Part shown: positions 28,014 to 37,222 of the stretch, in pieces
Numbering within the stretch: the stretch's first letter is position 1
How the letters are laid out: each line of letters begins with the position of its first letter
NCBI RefSeq assembly: GCF_028682395.1
Contig: NZ_JANHLC010000001.1
Coordinates: 1,073,821 to 1,137,820, forward strand
Direction of reading: 5' to 3'
Origin: Pseudomonas putida
Lineage (GTDB): Bacteria > Pseudomonadota > Gammaproteobacteria > Pseudomonadales > Pseudomonadaceae
DNA length: 64,000 nucleotides
The notes under the pieces: generated by a model
Databases searched by the model: none
Told to the model about the DNA's origin: nothing
Seen by the model: only the letters and a program-made list of their open reading frames with translations
Made by a program: the position numbers and the translations under genes

Positions 28014-28477
28014 GGCTGCGCCTGCTCCAGCGCCTCGCGTAGCGCCTTGGCACTGGCATACTCACGCTGCTCGACCAGTCGCCCCGCGCGCAGTTGCAGC
28101 CAGAGCACCTTGTCTTCGGCGCCCGGATAACGACTGGCAACGCGTCCGTCACGATCGAGCATGACGCGATAGCTGTAGGCGCGCATCGCCGGTACCGCAA
28201 ACAGGCTGGCGATTACCCGGGGCATGCGCTGGATATCGGCGACAAACACTGCATGACGTGCCTGCAGATACCCCTCGGGGCGCTCCAGCAGCGCCCTGTC
28301 GAGCAGCTTGGCGGCGTCCATGCCACGCGCTACCAGCAGGATCTCGACCTGATCGTCGAGGCTCAGGGCCTGGTCGTATTGATCGAGCAGGGTCCAGGGC
28401 GCCAGGCGCTCACCCGTTTCCAGCGCCTGGGCCCACAAGGGCATCAAACTCAGTATGACCAGCGACCAGAACTTCAC
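28010..28477 (-). CDS. Secreted thioredoxin-fold-like protein of unknown function
   Basis: A 155-residue protein with an N-terminal signal peptide (MKFWSLVILSLMPLWAQA, likely cut after QALA or similar). The mature part begins ETGERLAPWTLLDQYDQALS, the pattern of peroxiredoxin/thioredoxin-like periplasmic proteins. It lacks a CxxC pair, so it is unlikely to be a classical thiol oxidoreductase. It is coupled by a 4-bp overlap to the ECF-type permease downstream; the two are presumably functional partners. Function unknown. Confidence 0.75.
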   Translation of the reverse strand: MKFWSLVILSLMPLWAQALETGERLAPWTLLDQYDQALSLDDQVEILLVARGMDAAKLLDRALLERPEGYLQARHAVFVADIQRMPRVIASLFAVPAMRAYSYRVMLDRDGRVASRYPGAEDKVLWLQLRAGRLVEQREYASAKALREALEQAQP

Positions 28478-28541
28478 GCGATGCTCCTCGATTGACCGGA
28501 TTGTTCACAGGCCCACCAGTCTACACCGCTCGCTCGCCGGC

Positions 28542-29561
28542 TTAGAGCACCTCGCGGCGTAAGTGTGGAAAGACCTTGGACACCTTGTTCAACAGGTAGT
28601 CGCCGTATTCACCATGGAACGCGTGTACGTTGGCCTGGTCCCAGCGCGCGGCACTGTCATCCTGCTGCTCGACCACCGGCAAACCCTCGATCGGCCGGAC
28701 GCGGGCCTGGAAGTTCGGGTCGAAAAACAGTGGGAAGGACAGTCGATCCTGCCCCGAGGTGTTGCGCACCACCCGGTGCGGCGTAGAGCGATACAGCCCG
28801 CCTGTCATCCGGTCGAGCATATCGCCGATGTTGCAGACAAAGGCCCCGGCCACCGGCGGCGCCTCGATCCAGCCCTGGGGCGTACGGACCTGCAGGCCGC
28901 CGATGTGATCCTGATGCAACAGGGTCAACAAGCCATAATCGGTGTGCTCACCCACGCCCCACTGCACATCCAGCCCCTCGGGCACCGGTTGCGAGGGGTA
29001 GTTGAAGATCCGGAACAGGATCAGCGGATCGGCGGTGTAGCGTTCGGCGAAGTACTGCTCGTCCAGGCCCAGGCTCAGGGCGATACCGGCCATCAGGCGA
29101 TGGCCCAGCGCGGTCACCGCGGCCATATAGTCCAGGATCGCCTCACGCAGCCCCGCGACCGCAGGGAACAGATTGCGCCCGTGGATCGGCGTGCGCGCCA
29201 GCACTGCCGGCGCATCATCCGCCAGTTCAGTGCCCAGGTAGAGGCCTTCCTTCCAGTCCGGACGGCTCGATGTTAGCTCGCCACCGAGGGGGAAATAGCC
29301 ACGCCAGGCCCGCCCACCCAGCTCCATGCGCCATTGCAGCTTGGTGGCTTCATCGAGGGCAAAGAATTGCTGGCTGAGTTGCTCCAGCCGTTGCACCAGT
29401 GCCGGCTCGACGCCATGCCCGACCACATAGAAAAAGCCCTGCTCCCGGCAGGCACGATTGATCTGCGCCGCCACCTCGGCGCGCCCGTGCCCAAGGTCAG
29501 GACCAGAGCTGGCCAGGGCGGAGACATCAATAATCGGCAATCCAGCATTCGCTGCAGTCAT
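28542..29561 (-). CDS. Isopenicillin N synthase-like 2-oxoglutarate/Fe(II) oxygenase
   Basis: A 339-residue cytosolic dioxygenase of the IPNS/plant-2OG group. It has the N-terminal DIOX_N region (LPIIDVSAL ... FFYVVGHGV), the iron ligands H206, D208 and H262 (GEHTDYG, TPHRVV), and the 2-oxoglutarate-binding R273 with S275 (RLSFPLFFDP). ATG 29561 is chosen because the longer frame lies inside the ABC ATPase gene. It lies 13 bp downstream of that gene, on the same strand, so it is the last gene of a permease-type operon. The transporter probably brings in its substrate or a related amino acid; the identity is not known. Confidence 0.9.
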   Translation of the reverse strand: MTAANAGLPIIDVSALASSGPDLGHGRAEVAAQINRACREQGFFYVVGHGVEPALVQRLEQLSQQFFALDEATKLQWRMELGGRAWRGYFPLGGELTSSRPDWKEGLYLGTELADDAPAVLARTPIHGRNLFPAVAGLREAILDYMAAVTALGHRLMAGIALSLGLDEQYFAERYTADPLILFRIFNYPSQPVPEGLDVQWGVGEHTDYGLLTLLHQDHIGGLQVRTPQGWIEAPPVAGAFVCNIGDMLDRMTGGLYRSTPHRVVRNTSGQDRLSFPLFFDPNFQARVRPIEGLPVVEQQDDSAARWDQANVHAFHGEYGDYLLNKVSKVFPHLRREVL

Positions 29562-29574
29562 AGCACGTGGCCTC

Positions 29575-30318
29575 TTAAACAGGCGGTGAAAACGGGGTTC
29601 GGATATCGGCGAGGAATTTTTGCGTACGCGGATGCTGCGGGTTGCCGAAGAACGCTTCGGGCGTGGCCCGCTCCAGCACCTGGCCCTGGTCCATGAACAA
29701 CACGCGGTCGGCCACATCACGGGCAAAACCCATCTCGTGAGTCACCACCAGCATGGTCATGCCGTCGCGCGCCAGATCACGCATTACCAGCAGCACTTCG
29801 CCGACCATCTCCGGGTCCAGGGCACTGGTCGGCTCATCGAACAGCATCAAGGGGGGCTCCATCGCCAGCGCCCGGGCAATCGCCACGCGCTGCTGCTGGC
29901 CACCGGACAGGTTCTGCGCAAACGCCGTGGCCTTGTGCGCCAGGCCCACGCGCTCCAGCAACGCCATGGCCTGTTCCTTCGCCTTGGCCGGGCTCAGGCC
30001 CCGCAGGCGGATCGGCGCCAACGTGCAGTTATCCAGGACGTTGAGATGGGGAAACAGATTGAATTGCTGGAAGACAAAACCGATCTTCGAGCGGAAGTGG
30101 TTGAGGTCTAGGTCCTTGGCATGGATGTCCTGGCCCTCGATGGTGATCGTGCCCGACTGGATCGGCTCCAGACGGTTCAGCGTGCGGATCAGCGTCGACT
30201 TGCCGGACCCGGAAGGCCCGCAGACCACCACCACTTCACCCTTGGCGATCTGTTCATTGACATCGACCAGGGCGTGGTAGGTGCCATACCACTTGTTGAC
30301 GTTCTCAAGGCGAATCAT
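29575..30318 (-). CDS. Polar amino acid ABC transporter ATP-binding protein
   Basis: A 247-residue cytosolic ATPase of the GlnQ/AatP class. Walker A is GPSGSGKS (residues 34-41), the Q-loop lies in [11 protein letters not shown], the signature is [16 protein letters not shown] near 138, and Walker B is [14 protein letters not shown], with the switch histidine in VTHEMGFA. Its start overlaps the stop of the upstream permease by ATGA. With two permeases and a binding protein upstream it makes a complete importer. Confidence 0.95.
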   Translation of the reverse strand: MIRLENVNKWYGTYHALVDVNEQIAKGEVVVVCGPSGSGKSTLIRTLNRLEPIQSGTITIEGQDIHAKDLDLNHFRSKIGFVFQQFNLFPHLNVLDNCTLAPIRLRGLSPAKAKEQAMALLERVGLAHKATAFAQNLSGGQQQRVAIARALAMEPPLMLFDEPTSALDPEMVGEVLLVMRDLARDGMTMLVVTHEMGFARDVADRVLFMDQGQVLERATPEAFFGNPQHPRTQKFLADIRTPFSPPV

Positions 30319-31031
30319 GGGGCAACCCGGCTGTTATCGGTAATGGACACCCGCCGTGCCTGGCGGCGCTCCAGCCAGAAGGCGAAGCGCGACAGGCCGA
30401 AGCACAGCAGGAAGTAGGTCAGGCCGAGGATCAGATAGACCTGAGTCGGCATGGTGAATACCTGGCTGTTGATCTGCGAAGCGATAAAGGAGATTTCCGC
30501 CAGGCCGATGATGTAGCCCAGGGACGTTTCCTTGACCGTCGAGACGAACTGGTTGACCAGCGACGGCAACATGGTTCGCAGCGCCTGGGGCAGGATCACC
30601 CAGCGCATAGTTCGCAGGTAGCTGAACCCGAGGGAGCGGGAGGCCTCGACCTGGCCTCGGTCGACCCCTTGGATCCCGGCTCGGACAATCTCCGCCAGGT
30701 ACACCGCATCGAACAGCACCAGGGCCATCAGCATGGTGGTGAACTGGTCGGTCTTGTGCCCGGTGACGCTGGGCAGAAAGAAATAGGCCCAGAACACCAC
30801 CATCAACAACGGAATACCGCGAATACCAAAGACGAGCCCAGTCACCGGCCAGCGCAACCAGCGCCAGGGGCTCACGCGCGCCAGCCCCAGCAGCACGCCC
30901 AGGGGCATGGCCAGGATCAGCCCAAGAGACGCCAGCACCAGGGTCAGCGCCAGCCCGCCCAGGGGCCCGTTGGGGTACTGGCCCACCAGGAAGTACAGCC
31001 AATAGGTGTCGATCAATTCCCATGTCGTCAT
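30315..31031 (-). CDS. Amino acid ABC transporter permease (second subunit)
   Basis: A 238-residue inner-membrane permease of the HisM/GltK type. It has about five membrane segments and the conserved cytoplasmic EAA loop seen as [20 protein letters not shown], which docks on the ATPase. The Pro-rich [17 protein letters not shown] is typical of the family. I chose ATG 31031 ([11 protein letters not shown]), which overlaps the stop of the first permease by 4 bp; a longer frame is a shadow of that gene. Confidence 0.93.
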   Translation of the reverse strand: MTTWELIDTYWLYFLVGQYPNGPLGGLALTLVLASLGLILAMPLGVLLGLARVSPWRWLRWPVTGLVFGIRGIPLLMVVFWAYFFLPSVTGHKTDQFTTMLMALVLFDAVYLAEIVRAGIQGVDRGQVEASRSLGFSYLRTMRWVILPQALRTMLPSLVNQFVSTVKETSLGYIIGLAEISFIASQINSQVFTMPTQVYLILGLTYFLLCFGLSRFAFWLERRQARRVSITDNSRVAP

Positions 31032-31726
31032 CGCGTGCGCACCTGTGGATAACGATGCTGGTACCAGGCTGCGGCGCCGGTAATCAGCAGCGAGACGCTC
31101 AGGTAAGCCGCCGTGGCAAAGGCAAAGGATTCGGCGCTGCGAAAGGTCGCGCTCTCGACCTGGCCAGCCTGGTACATCAGCTCGGCGACGCCGATCACGG
31201 TGGCGATACTGGTGTTTTTCCACAGATTGAGGGTCTGGGAAATCAGCGGCGCAATCGTCACTCGCAAGGCCTGGGGCAGGATAATCAGGCGCATGCTCGC
31301 CAGGTAGCCGAAGCCCAGGGCGCGGGCCGCTTCCAGTTGCACGGTAGGGATGGCGCGAATGCCGCTGCGAATGTCTTCGCTCATGTAGACGGCGGTGTAC
31401 AGGGTCAGGGCGACAATCGCGCTGGTCGCCTCGATATTGCCGGCATAGAGCCAGTCACGCAGGCCTTGGGGCAAGAGCTCCGGCGCGGCAAAGTACCAGA
31501 ACAACATATGGGCCAGCAGGGGCACATTGCGGATCGATTCGACAAAGGCGAACCCCAGCCACTGCAACGGGCGCAATGGCGAAAGACGCAGCAACGCCAC
31601 CAGCAAGGCCAGGGGCAGGGCAAACACCAGGGTCACGCTCGCCAGTTTGAGGGAGAGCTGCAGACCGCTGAGCAGCATGTCGTGGTATTGACCGCTCAGC
31701 AGCAGGGAATAATCAAACTCGAACAT
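31028..31726 (-). CDS. Amino acid ABC transporter permease (first subunit)
   Basis: A 232-residue permease of the HisQ/GltJ type, starting MFEFDYSLLLSGQYHDMLLS. The EAA loop is QLEAARALGFGYLASMRLII, and the family signature SIRNVPLLAHMLFWYF is present. ATG 31726 is preferred over the upstream in-frame ATG at 31768. It should pair with the permease downstream to form the membrane channel. The 108-bp gap to the binding-protein gene upstream may hold a processing or attenuation site, common where the binding protein is made in excess. Confidence 0.93.
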   Translation of the reverse strand: MFEFDYSLLLSGQYHDMLLSGLQLSLKLASVTLVFALPLALLVALLRLSPLRPLQWLGFAFVESIRNVPLLAHMLFWYFAAPELLPQGLRDWLYAGNIEATSAIVALTLYTAVYMSEDIRSGIRAIPTVQLEAARALGFGYLASMRLIILPQALRVTIAPLISQTLNLWKNTSIATVIGVAELMYQAGQVESATFRSAESFAFATAAYLSVSLLITGAAAWYQHRYPQVRTR

Positions 31727-31834
31727 TGCGCAGTGACGCTCAAGGGTGGAAAGACTGCCAGCCCACACCGCTCGGTCAGGGGTTTATCGCCCTTCAAACG
31801 GTAGGGGCCGGCAGGCCGGGCACAGCGCGGCGCC

Positions 31835-32662
31835 TTACTCGACCTGGTCGGAATCGATCTTGAAGTGACGCGCCGGCAGGTTCGATTTGGTGCCCGGGCC
31901 GTACCACTTGAGGTACAGCTTCTCGGCTTCGCCGGAGCTCTCCAGGCGGGTCAGCGTCTTGTCGACCGCAACCTTCAGCTCACCGCTATCCTTGGGCAGA
32001 GCAATGGCCAGGGCTTCGTTGCTGAGGTTTTCCGGAAGGATGCTGTAGCCGGCCGCGGCCGAGCCGATCTTGGCGAAGTCATTGACCAGCGCCGACTCGT
32101 CGTCGACAAACGCCTGGCCCTTGCCTTGCTGCAAGGCCAGCAGCGCTTGCTGGGACGTTTCAAACGTCACCACCTGAGCGCTCGGGATGGCCTTGCGGAT
32201 ATTCGGCTCCTGGGTGCCGCCCTTGACGGTCAGCACTTTCTTGTCGGCCAACTGATCGAGCGCGGTGATCCCGCTGCTTTTCTTGACCAGGGCTTTTTGC
32301 CCGGTGATCAGGATCGAATAGGAGAAATCGACAAGGGCTTCACGCTCCTTGTTGTGGGTCAGCGAAGCCGCGAGGATATCCACACGCCCCTGCTGCAATT
32401 CGGGAATCCGCGCGGCCACGGAGATCTGCTTGAAGACCGGCTTGACGCCCAGGTCCTTGGCGATTTCATTGCCCAGATCGATTTCATAACCGACGATCTG
32501 CCGGGTCTTGGGATCGATAAAGCTGTTGGGCTCATCGGTCCCCAATGTGCCGATCACAATCTCACCCTTTTGTTTGATGGCCGCCAAATCGGCGGCGACC
32601 GCGCCAAAACTGACCAGGGTAATGGCAGCCGCAACGGCCGCGCTAAGCAGGCGAATCTTCAT
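31835..32662 (-). CDS. Periplasmic polar amino acid-binding protein
   Basis: A 275-residue solute-binding protein (SBP_bac_3 family). A signal peptide with a hydrophobic core ends AVAA before D25. The mature protein starts DLAAIKQKGEIVIGTLG, has the ligand-contact region ARIPELQQGRVDILAASLT, and a second-lobe motif QALLALQQGKGQAFVDD. Substrate specificity is not readable; the EPNSF and GYEIDLGNEIA segments are those of glutamate/aspartate or cystine-type binders. It is the first gene of the transporter-oxygenase operon. A same-frame extension to 33307 overlaps the divergent gene and is rejected. Confidence 0.93.
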   Translation of the reverse strand: MKIRLLSAAVAAAITLVSFGAVAADLAAIKQKGEIVIGTLGTDEPNSFIDPKTRQIVGYEIDLGNEIAKDLGVKPVFKQISVAARIPELQQGRVDILAASLTHNKEREALVDFSYSILITGQKALVKKSSGITALDQLADKKVLTVKGGTQEPNIRKAIPSAQVVTFETSQQALLALQQGKGQAFVDDESALVNDFAKIGSAAAGYSILPENLSNEALAIALPKDSGELKVAVDKTLTRLESSGEAEKLYLKWYGPGTKSNLPARHFKIDSDQVE

Positions 32663-32798
32663 GGGCGAATCTCGTAGGCAGAGAAAAGGGAAAACCGGCC
32701 GGCCCATCAGCTGCAGGCCTTGTGCTATTAAGCCTACGTAACAATACAATTCAAGATAAAATACCGTTTTTTTATAACCATATAACATAAGAAGTTTT

Positions 32799-32820
32799 CC
32801 TGTCAGAAGCACCTGACAGG
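32799..32820. promoter_or_regulatory. Perfect inverted repeat in the divergent promoter region
   Basis: CCTGTCAG (32799-32806) and CTGACAGG (32813-32820) form an 8-bp perfect palindrome with a 6-nt spacer, 16 bp before the DUF1780 gene. It may be a regulator site for the DUF1780 gene or for the divergent binding-protein gene, or an RNA hairpin in the 5' leader. The AT-rich stretch just before it (32730-32790) probably carries promoter elements. Confidence 0.5.
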
Positions 32821-32836
32821 GCGCTAAGCTTGGGAC

Positions 32837-33466
32837 ATGGATGACTCCGATTATTTGCGCCTGCTCACCATTCAGGCCGAACAAGCCAACACCTTCCTCT
32901 CCAATGCGCGCAAATGGGAGCGCGAGCGTTGGGTCTGCCAGCGCCTGCTGCAAGGCCTGAACATTGCCCACCGCACGGAAGACTTCCACCCCGCCGGCCA
33001 GGAGCCGCCGGACGTGCTGTTTCGCGATGCCAGTTTCGAAGTGTTCTTCGTGCTCGACGAAGGCCGGCGCCTCAACGATGAATGGCGCGAAGAATTGCAA
33101 CGACGGCGCAGTGCCTTTTCCCTGAGCCAACTGGTCCGTCGCGAAGCGCGCCCCAAGCGGATTCCGGCAAGCGAACTGCTCAAGCGCCTGGCCCCGACCC
33201 TGCGTAAAAAAGCCCACAACTACACGGAGCGCGGCCTGGATCTTGGCGAGCTGGATCTCATCGCCTTCGCCAGCCTCAAGCGCGAAGTGCTCGATCTGAA
33301 CAGCCACTTCCCGCCACCCACCGAGTACCTGCGCCAGGGCTGGCGCTCGCTGTCACTGGTGGGGCCGACCTTTGCGCGCGTGCTGTTCGCCCACTCGGAC
33401 GCGCCGGACTTTCTGCGCAGCAATCTGGGCCGCAGCATCGTCTTCGATGTCGGGATCGGCCTCTGA
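32837..33466 (+). CDS. DUF1780 family protein
   Basis: A 209-residue soluble protein that fits the Pseudomonas DUF1780 group (MDDSDYLRLLTIQAEQANTF start, WERERWVCQRLLQGLNI). It has a central acidic/aromatic segment FEVFFVLDEGRRLNDEWREEL and a basic middle, with no membrane segment. The layout hints at a nuclease-like alpha/beta fold, but I see no clear catalytic signature. It is divergent from the ABC transporter operon. Function unknown. Confidence 0.8.
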   Translation: MDDSDYLRLLTIQAEQANTFLSNARKWERERWVCQRLLQGLNIAHRTEDFHPAGQEPPDVLFRDASFEVFFVLDEGRRLNDEWREELQRRRSAFSLSQLVRREARPKRIPASELLKRLAPTLRKKAHNYTERGLDLGELDLIAFASLKREVLDLNSHFPPPTEYLRQGWRSLSLVGPTFARVLFAHSDAPDFLRSNLGRSIVFDVGIGL

Positions 33467-33573
33467 CACCCGGCAGCACTGCCCGCCACCGACTATCCTT
33501 GCGGACAATAGCGTTAGCCACACGCCGCCTGTAACCTTCCCTCTTATCGTTACGTCTACCGGACGAGGCCTTT

Positions 33574-33747
33574 ATGAGCAGCCGCCTGAACCCCGATGAC
33601 CAGCGTCATGTCGAAGACTATCTGCAACTGGCGCAGAACCGAGTCGAGCGCCGCCCTTTCCGGCCGTGGCTGCTCCTGGCAGTGGTGCTGGTGGTCGTCA
33701 TTGGCATGGGCCTGCTGAGCCGCCTCCTGAGTTACCTGGTGCTATGA
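33574..33747 (+). CDS. DUF3094 family small membrane protein
   Basis: A 57-residue protein starting MSSRLNPDDQRHVEDYLQLA. An acidic N-terminal half is followed by RRPFRPW and one membrane segment (LLLAVVLVVVIGMGLLSRLL) close to the C-terminus. It matches the small single-span DUF3094 proteins of Pseudomonas. It lies between the DUF1780 gene and NDH-2, on the same strand. Upstream GAGG lies about 7 nt before the ATG. Confidence 0.8.
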   Translation: MSSRLNPDDQRHVEDYLQLAQNRVERRPFRPWLLLAVVLVVVIGMGLLSRLLSYLVL

Positions 33748-33810
33748 GCTGCCTTGCGCTCGCCCGGCTACCCCAGGCACAGAATTCCTTAAGCCTTGCG
33801 AGATATCCCT

Positions 33811-35109
33811 ATGACCCATCGTATTTTGATCGTTGGCGGCGGTGCCGGCGGCCTGGAGTTGGCGACCCGCCTGGGCAAGACCCTGGGTAAGCGCGGCACA
33901 GCCAGTGTCACGCTGGTCGATGCCAACCTCACGCATATCTGGAAACCCCTGCTGCATGAAGTCGCCGCCGGCTCGCTGAACTCTTCGGAAGATGAGCTCA
34001 ACTATGTTGCCCAGGCCAAATGGAACCATTTCGAGTTCCAGCTGGGCCGTATGAACGGGCTTGACCGCGAGCAGAAGAAAATCGCCCTGGCCGCGACACT
34101 CGACGAACAGGGTCGGGAACTGGTGCCGGCCCGCGAGCTCGGCTACGACAGCCTGGTGATCGCCGTCGGCAGCACCACCAACGACTTCGGCACGCCGGGC
34201 GCCGCCGAGCACTGCCTGTTCCTCGATACCCGCAAGCAGGCCGAGCGCTTTCACCAGCAACTGCTCAACCACTACCTGCGTGCCCATGCCGGGCAAAGCG
34301 ATGTGACCGAACAGATCAGCGTGGCCATTGTCGGCGCGGGCGCCACTGGCGTCGAACTGGCGGCCGAACTGCACAATGCCGCCCACGAACTGGCGGCCTA
34401 CGGCCTGGACCGGATCAAACCGGAAAACATGCATATCACGCTGATCGAGGCCGGCCCGCGCGTGCTGCCCGCGCTGCCGGAGCGTATCGGTGGCCCCGTG
34501 CACAAGACCCTGGAGAAACTCGGCGTCACCGTGCTGACCAACGCAGCCGTCAGCGAGGTCACCGCCGACAGCCTGATCACCGCCGACGGCCAGGTGATCC
34601 CGGCCAGCCTGAAGGTCTGGGCCGCAGGTATCCGCGCCCCCGGTTTCCTGAAGGATCTGGCCGGCCTGGAAAGCAACCGGATCAACCAACTGGTCGTACG
34701 CCCGACCCTGCAAACCACCCGGGATGGCAACATCTTCGCCTTTGGCGATTGCGCGGCCTGCCCGCAGCCCGGCACCGACCGCAATGTGCCACCACGGGCC
34801 CAAGCCGCTCACCAACAGGCGTCGTTGCTGGCCAAATCGCTGAAATTGCGGATCGAAGGCAAAAACCTGCCGGACTATCAGTACAAGGACTATGGCTCGC
34901 TAATCTCGCTGTCGAGCTTCTCAGCCGTTGGCAACCTGATGGGCAATCTGACGGGTAGTGTGATGCTGGAAGGCTGGCTGGCGCGGATGTTCTATATCTC
35001 CCTGTACCGCATGCACCAGATGGCGCTGTACGGCACCTTCCGCACCTTGATGCTGATGCTGGGCAGCCGGATCGGCCGGGGCACCGAGCCACGCTTGAAG
35101 CTGCATTGA
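33811..35109 (+). CDS. ndh: Type II NADH dehydrogenase
   Basis: A 432-residue membrane-associated flavoprotein that passes electrons from NADH to quinone without pumping protons. FAD binding is shown by RILIVGGGAGGLELATRL at the start, NADH binding by VAIVGAGATGVELAAEL near residue 170, and the second FAD motif by NIFAFGDCAACP near 310. The C-terminal region is amphipathic and hydrophobic (GSVMLEGWLARMFYISLYRM), as expected for membrane docking. I chose ATG 33811 (MTHRIL); a TTG 15 bp upstream is less likely. A strong terminator follows. Confidence 0.92.
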   Translation: MTHRILIVGGGAGGLELATRLGKTLGKRGTASVTLVDANLTHIWKPLLHEVAAGSLNSSEDELNYVAQAKWNHFEFQLGRMNGLDREQKKIALAATLDEQGRELVPARELGYDSLVIAVGSTTNDFGTPGAAEHCLFLDTRKQAERFHQQLLNHYLRAHAGQSDVTEQISVAIVGAGATGVELAAELHNAAHELAAYGLDRIKPENMHITLIEAGPRVLPALPERIGGPVHKTLEKLGVTVLTNAAVSEVTADSLITADGQVIPASLKVWAAGIRAPGFLKDLAGLESNRINQLVVRPTLQTTRDGNIFAFGDCAACPQPGTDRNVPPRAQAAHQQASLLAKSLKLRIEGKNLPDYQYKDYGSLISLSSFSAVGNLMGNLTGSVMLEGWLARMFYISLYRMHQMALYGTFRTLMLMLGSRIGRGTEPRLKLH

Positions 35110-35119
35110 GCTAGATAGA

Positions 35120-35157
35120 AAAAGGCCTGCCTGGCCCCTTGGCCAGGCAGGCCTTTT
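35120..35157. terminator. Bidirectional terminator between ndh and the O-antigen cluster
   Basis: A 13-bp perfect stem (GGCCTGCCTGGCC / GGCCAGGCAGGCC, loop CCTT) is flanked by AAAA on the left and TTTT on the right. It can therefore end ndh transcripts on the plus strand and the long O-antigen transcript on the minus strand, right after the wbpM-like gene. Confidence 0.95.
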
Positions 35158-35161
35158 GACG

Positions 35162-37153
35162 TCAGCGGCCCGGGTGGGTCAGGCGCTGCTGGTGAATCAG
35201 GTCGACGATCTCGCACTCCGGCACATAGCCATTGACCGTCTCGCGCAACAACTCGCGTACCTGCACATAGTCATCGCGCGCCACCGCGTCCAGCAGCGAG
35301 CCAATCACCCCTTTGAACGACTCCCATGGCAGGTGCTCTTCGTCCGCCCGCATGATCATCGGGTGCTCGGTAGGGCTGACATTGTCTCCGATAAGCAACT
35401 CTTCATAGAGCTTCTCGCCAGGGCGAAGGCCGGTAAACACGATCGCCACATCCCCATTGGGATTGGCTGGCGAGCGCAGGCTAAGACCGGACAGTTGAAT
35501 CATCTTCTCCGCCATATCGGCGATTTTCACCGGCTGGCCCATATCCAGCACAAAGACATCCCCGCCCTGCCCCATGGAGCCGGCCTGGATCACCAACTGA
35601 GCGGCCTCCGGGATGGTCATGAAATAACGGGTCATGTTCGGGTGAGTCACGGTAATCGGCCCTCCGCGCTTGATCTGCTCACGAAACAGCGGAATCACCG
35701 ACCCCGAAGAGCCCAACACATTCCCGAAACGCACCATGGTAAAACGCGTGCGGTTGGCTTGCGCAACCTGGGAGTCCGACCCAAACAGCAGCGGCATCGA
35801 CTCGCGGCTCAATGCCTGCAGCGTCATTTCCGCCAGCCGCTTGGTGCACCCCATCACATTGGTCGGGCGCACGGCCTTGTCGGTCGAGATCAGTACAAAA
35901 TGCTCAACCCCCGCCTGCACCGCCGCCTGGGCGGTCTGCAAAGTACCGAGCACATTGTTGAGTACACCCTCGGCGACGTTATGTTCGACAATCGGTACGT
36001 GCTTGTAGGCGGCCGCGTGATAGACCGTCTGCACGCTCCAGGTGCGCATCACATCGAGCAGGCGCTCACTATTGCGAACCGAGCCGAGGATAGGAATGAG
36101 TGTCACCACACGCCCATCTTTCTGGATTTGCTTTTCCAGTTCGCCCTGGATGCTGTAGAGGTTGAACTCACTGTGTTCGAACAACACCAGCGCCGCCGGC
36201 TGACTGGTCAGGATCTGCCGGCACAACTCCGAACCAATGGAGCCGCCTGCGCCTGTGACCATCACGACCTGGCCACGGATGCAGCGCTCGAACAGCGCTT
36301 GCTGGGCCGGGACCGGATCGCGCCCCAGCAGGTCGATAATGTCGACCTCCTGCAAATCGCTGACGCTGACGCGACCACTGGCCAAGTCCATAAACCCGGG
36401 AATGGTGCGGACATGAACCGGATAGGCTTCCAGTGCATTCAATATCTCGCGACGCCGAGCCCTTGAAGCCGACGGAATGGCCAGCAGTACCTCTGTCGCC
36501 CCCGTATCCTCGATCAGCTTGTCGATATCCTTGGACTTGTAGACCTTGAGCCCAGCAATCACCCGGTTGGCAATGCCATCGTCGTCGTCGATAAAAGCCA
36601 CCGGGCGCATCACCTTGCCCATGCGCAGCGCCGCAACCAACTGATTGCCGGCAGCTCCGCCGCCATAAACTGCGACCTTGGGCAGGTTATCGTCCTGGCG
36701 TAAAAAAGGTACATGCTGGCCCGCCATAAACCAGTCGCCGAGAAAATACTGGCGCATAAACAGACGCAGACCACCGATCATCAACAGGCTCAGCCACCAG
36801 TAGTTGAAGATCAACGAGCGCGGCACCAACACATCGGGACGATACAAATAGACATAGACCGTCAGCCCAAGGGCGGACAATGACACCGCCTTGAAGATGC
36901 TCACCAACGCTTCATTACCGAAGTAGCGCATCACCGCGCGGTACATGCCCAGATTGATAAAGATCGGGATCGCGATCACCGGAGCAATAGCGAAGAGCCA
37001 GGCATAGTCACCGAACGGATCAATCGGCTGGTCAACTCCCAGGCGCACGACAAAAGCCAGCCAAAGCGCCACCCAGACCAGCACAATATCCGCCAGCACT
37101 TGTAGAATGCGTTTATAGCGTCGGCGCAACTTAAGTAAACGCTCACGAAACAT
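35162..37153 (-). CDS. wbpM: WbpM-type nucleotide-sugar 4,6-dehydratase
   Basis: A 663-residue inner-membrane protein. Four N-terminal membrane segments are followed by two Rossmann-like regions (PKVAVYGGGAAGN near 175; VMVTGAGGSIGSELCRQIL near 290) and the catalytic region STDKAVRPTNVMGCTKR. This is the layout of P. aeruginosa WbpM, which makes UDP-4-keto-6-deoxy-GlcNAc, the precursor of D-QuiNAc or D-FucNAc. I chose ATG 37153 since AAGGGA lies 7 nt upstream; GTG 37168 is the alternative. It is the last gene of the cluster, as wbpM is in P. aeruginosa. Confidence 0.93.
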   Translation of the reverse strand: MFRERLLKLRRRYKRILQVLADIVLVWVALWLAFVVRLGVDQPIDPFGDYAWLFAIAPVIAIPIFINLGMYRAVMRYFGNEALVSIFKAVSLSALGLTVYVYLYRPDVLVPRSLIFNYWWLSLLMIGGLRLFMRQYFLGDWFMAGQHVPFLRQDDNLPKVAVYGGGAAGNQLVAALRMGKVMRPVAFIDDDDGIANRVIAGLKVYKSKDIDKLIEDTGATEVLLAIPSASRARRREILNALEAYPVHVRTIPGFMDLASGRVSVSDLQEVDIIDLLGRDPVPAQQALFERCIRGQVVMVTGAGGSIGSELCRQILTSQPAALVLFEHSEFNLYSIQGELEKQIQKDGRVVTLIPILGSVRNSERLLDVMRTWSVQTVYHAAAYKHVPIVEHNVAEGVLNNVLGTLQTAQAAVQAGVEHFVLISTDKAVRPTNVMGCTKRLAEMTLQALSRESMPLLFGSDSQVAQANRTRFTMVRFGNVLGSSGSVIPLFREQIKRGGPITVTHPNMTRYFMTIPEAAQLVIQAGSMGQGGDVFVLDMGQPVKIADMAEKMIQLSGLSLRSPANPNGDVAIVFTGLRPGEKLYEELLIGDNVSPTEHPMIMRADEEHLPWESFKGVIGSLLDAVARDDYVQVRELLRETVNGYVPECEIVDLIHQQRLTHPGR

Positions 37154-37222
37154 AGCGTTTCCCTTCACCCAACATCCGATTCACAACGCCTCCTTTATCC
37201 CGGTTCTGAGTTGCTGACGCGA

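Noticed and set aside
32663..33307. Same-frame extension of the amino acid-binding protein gene
   Set aside because: The signal peptide begins at 32662, and the extension lies opposite the DUF1780 gene.
35156..36466. 436-codon open frame on the plus strand opposite wbpM
   Set aside because: Complement of the conserved WbpM region, with Arg/Gln/His-rich sequence and no domain.
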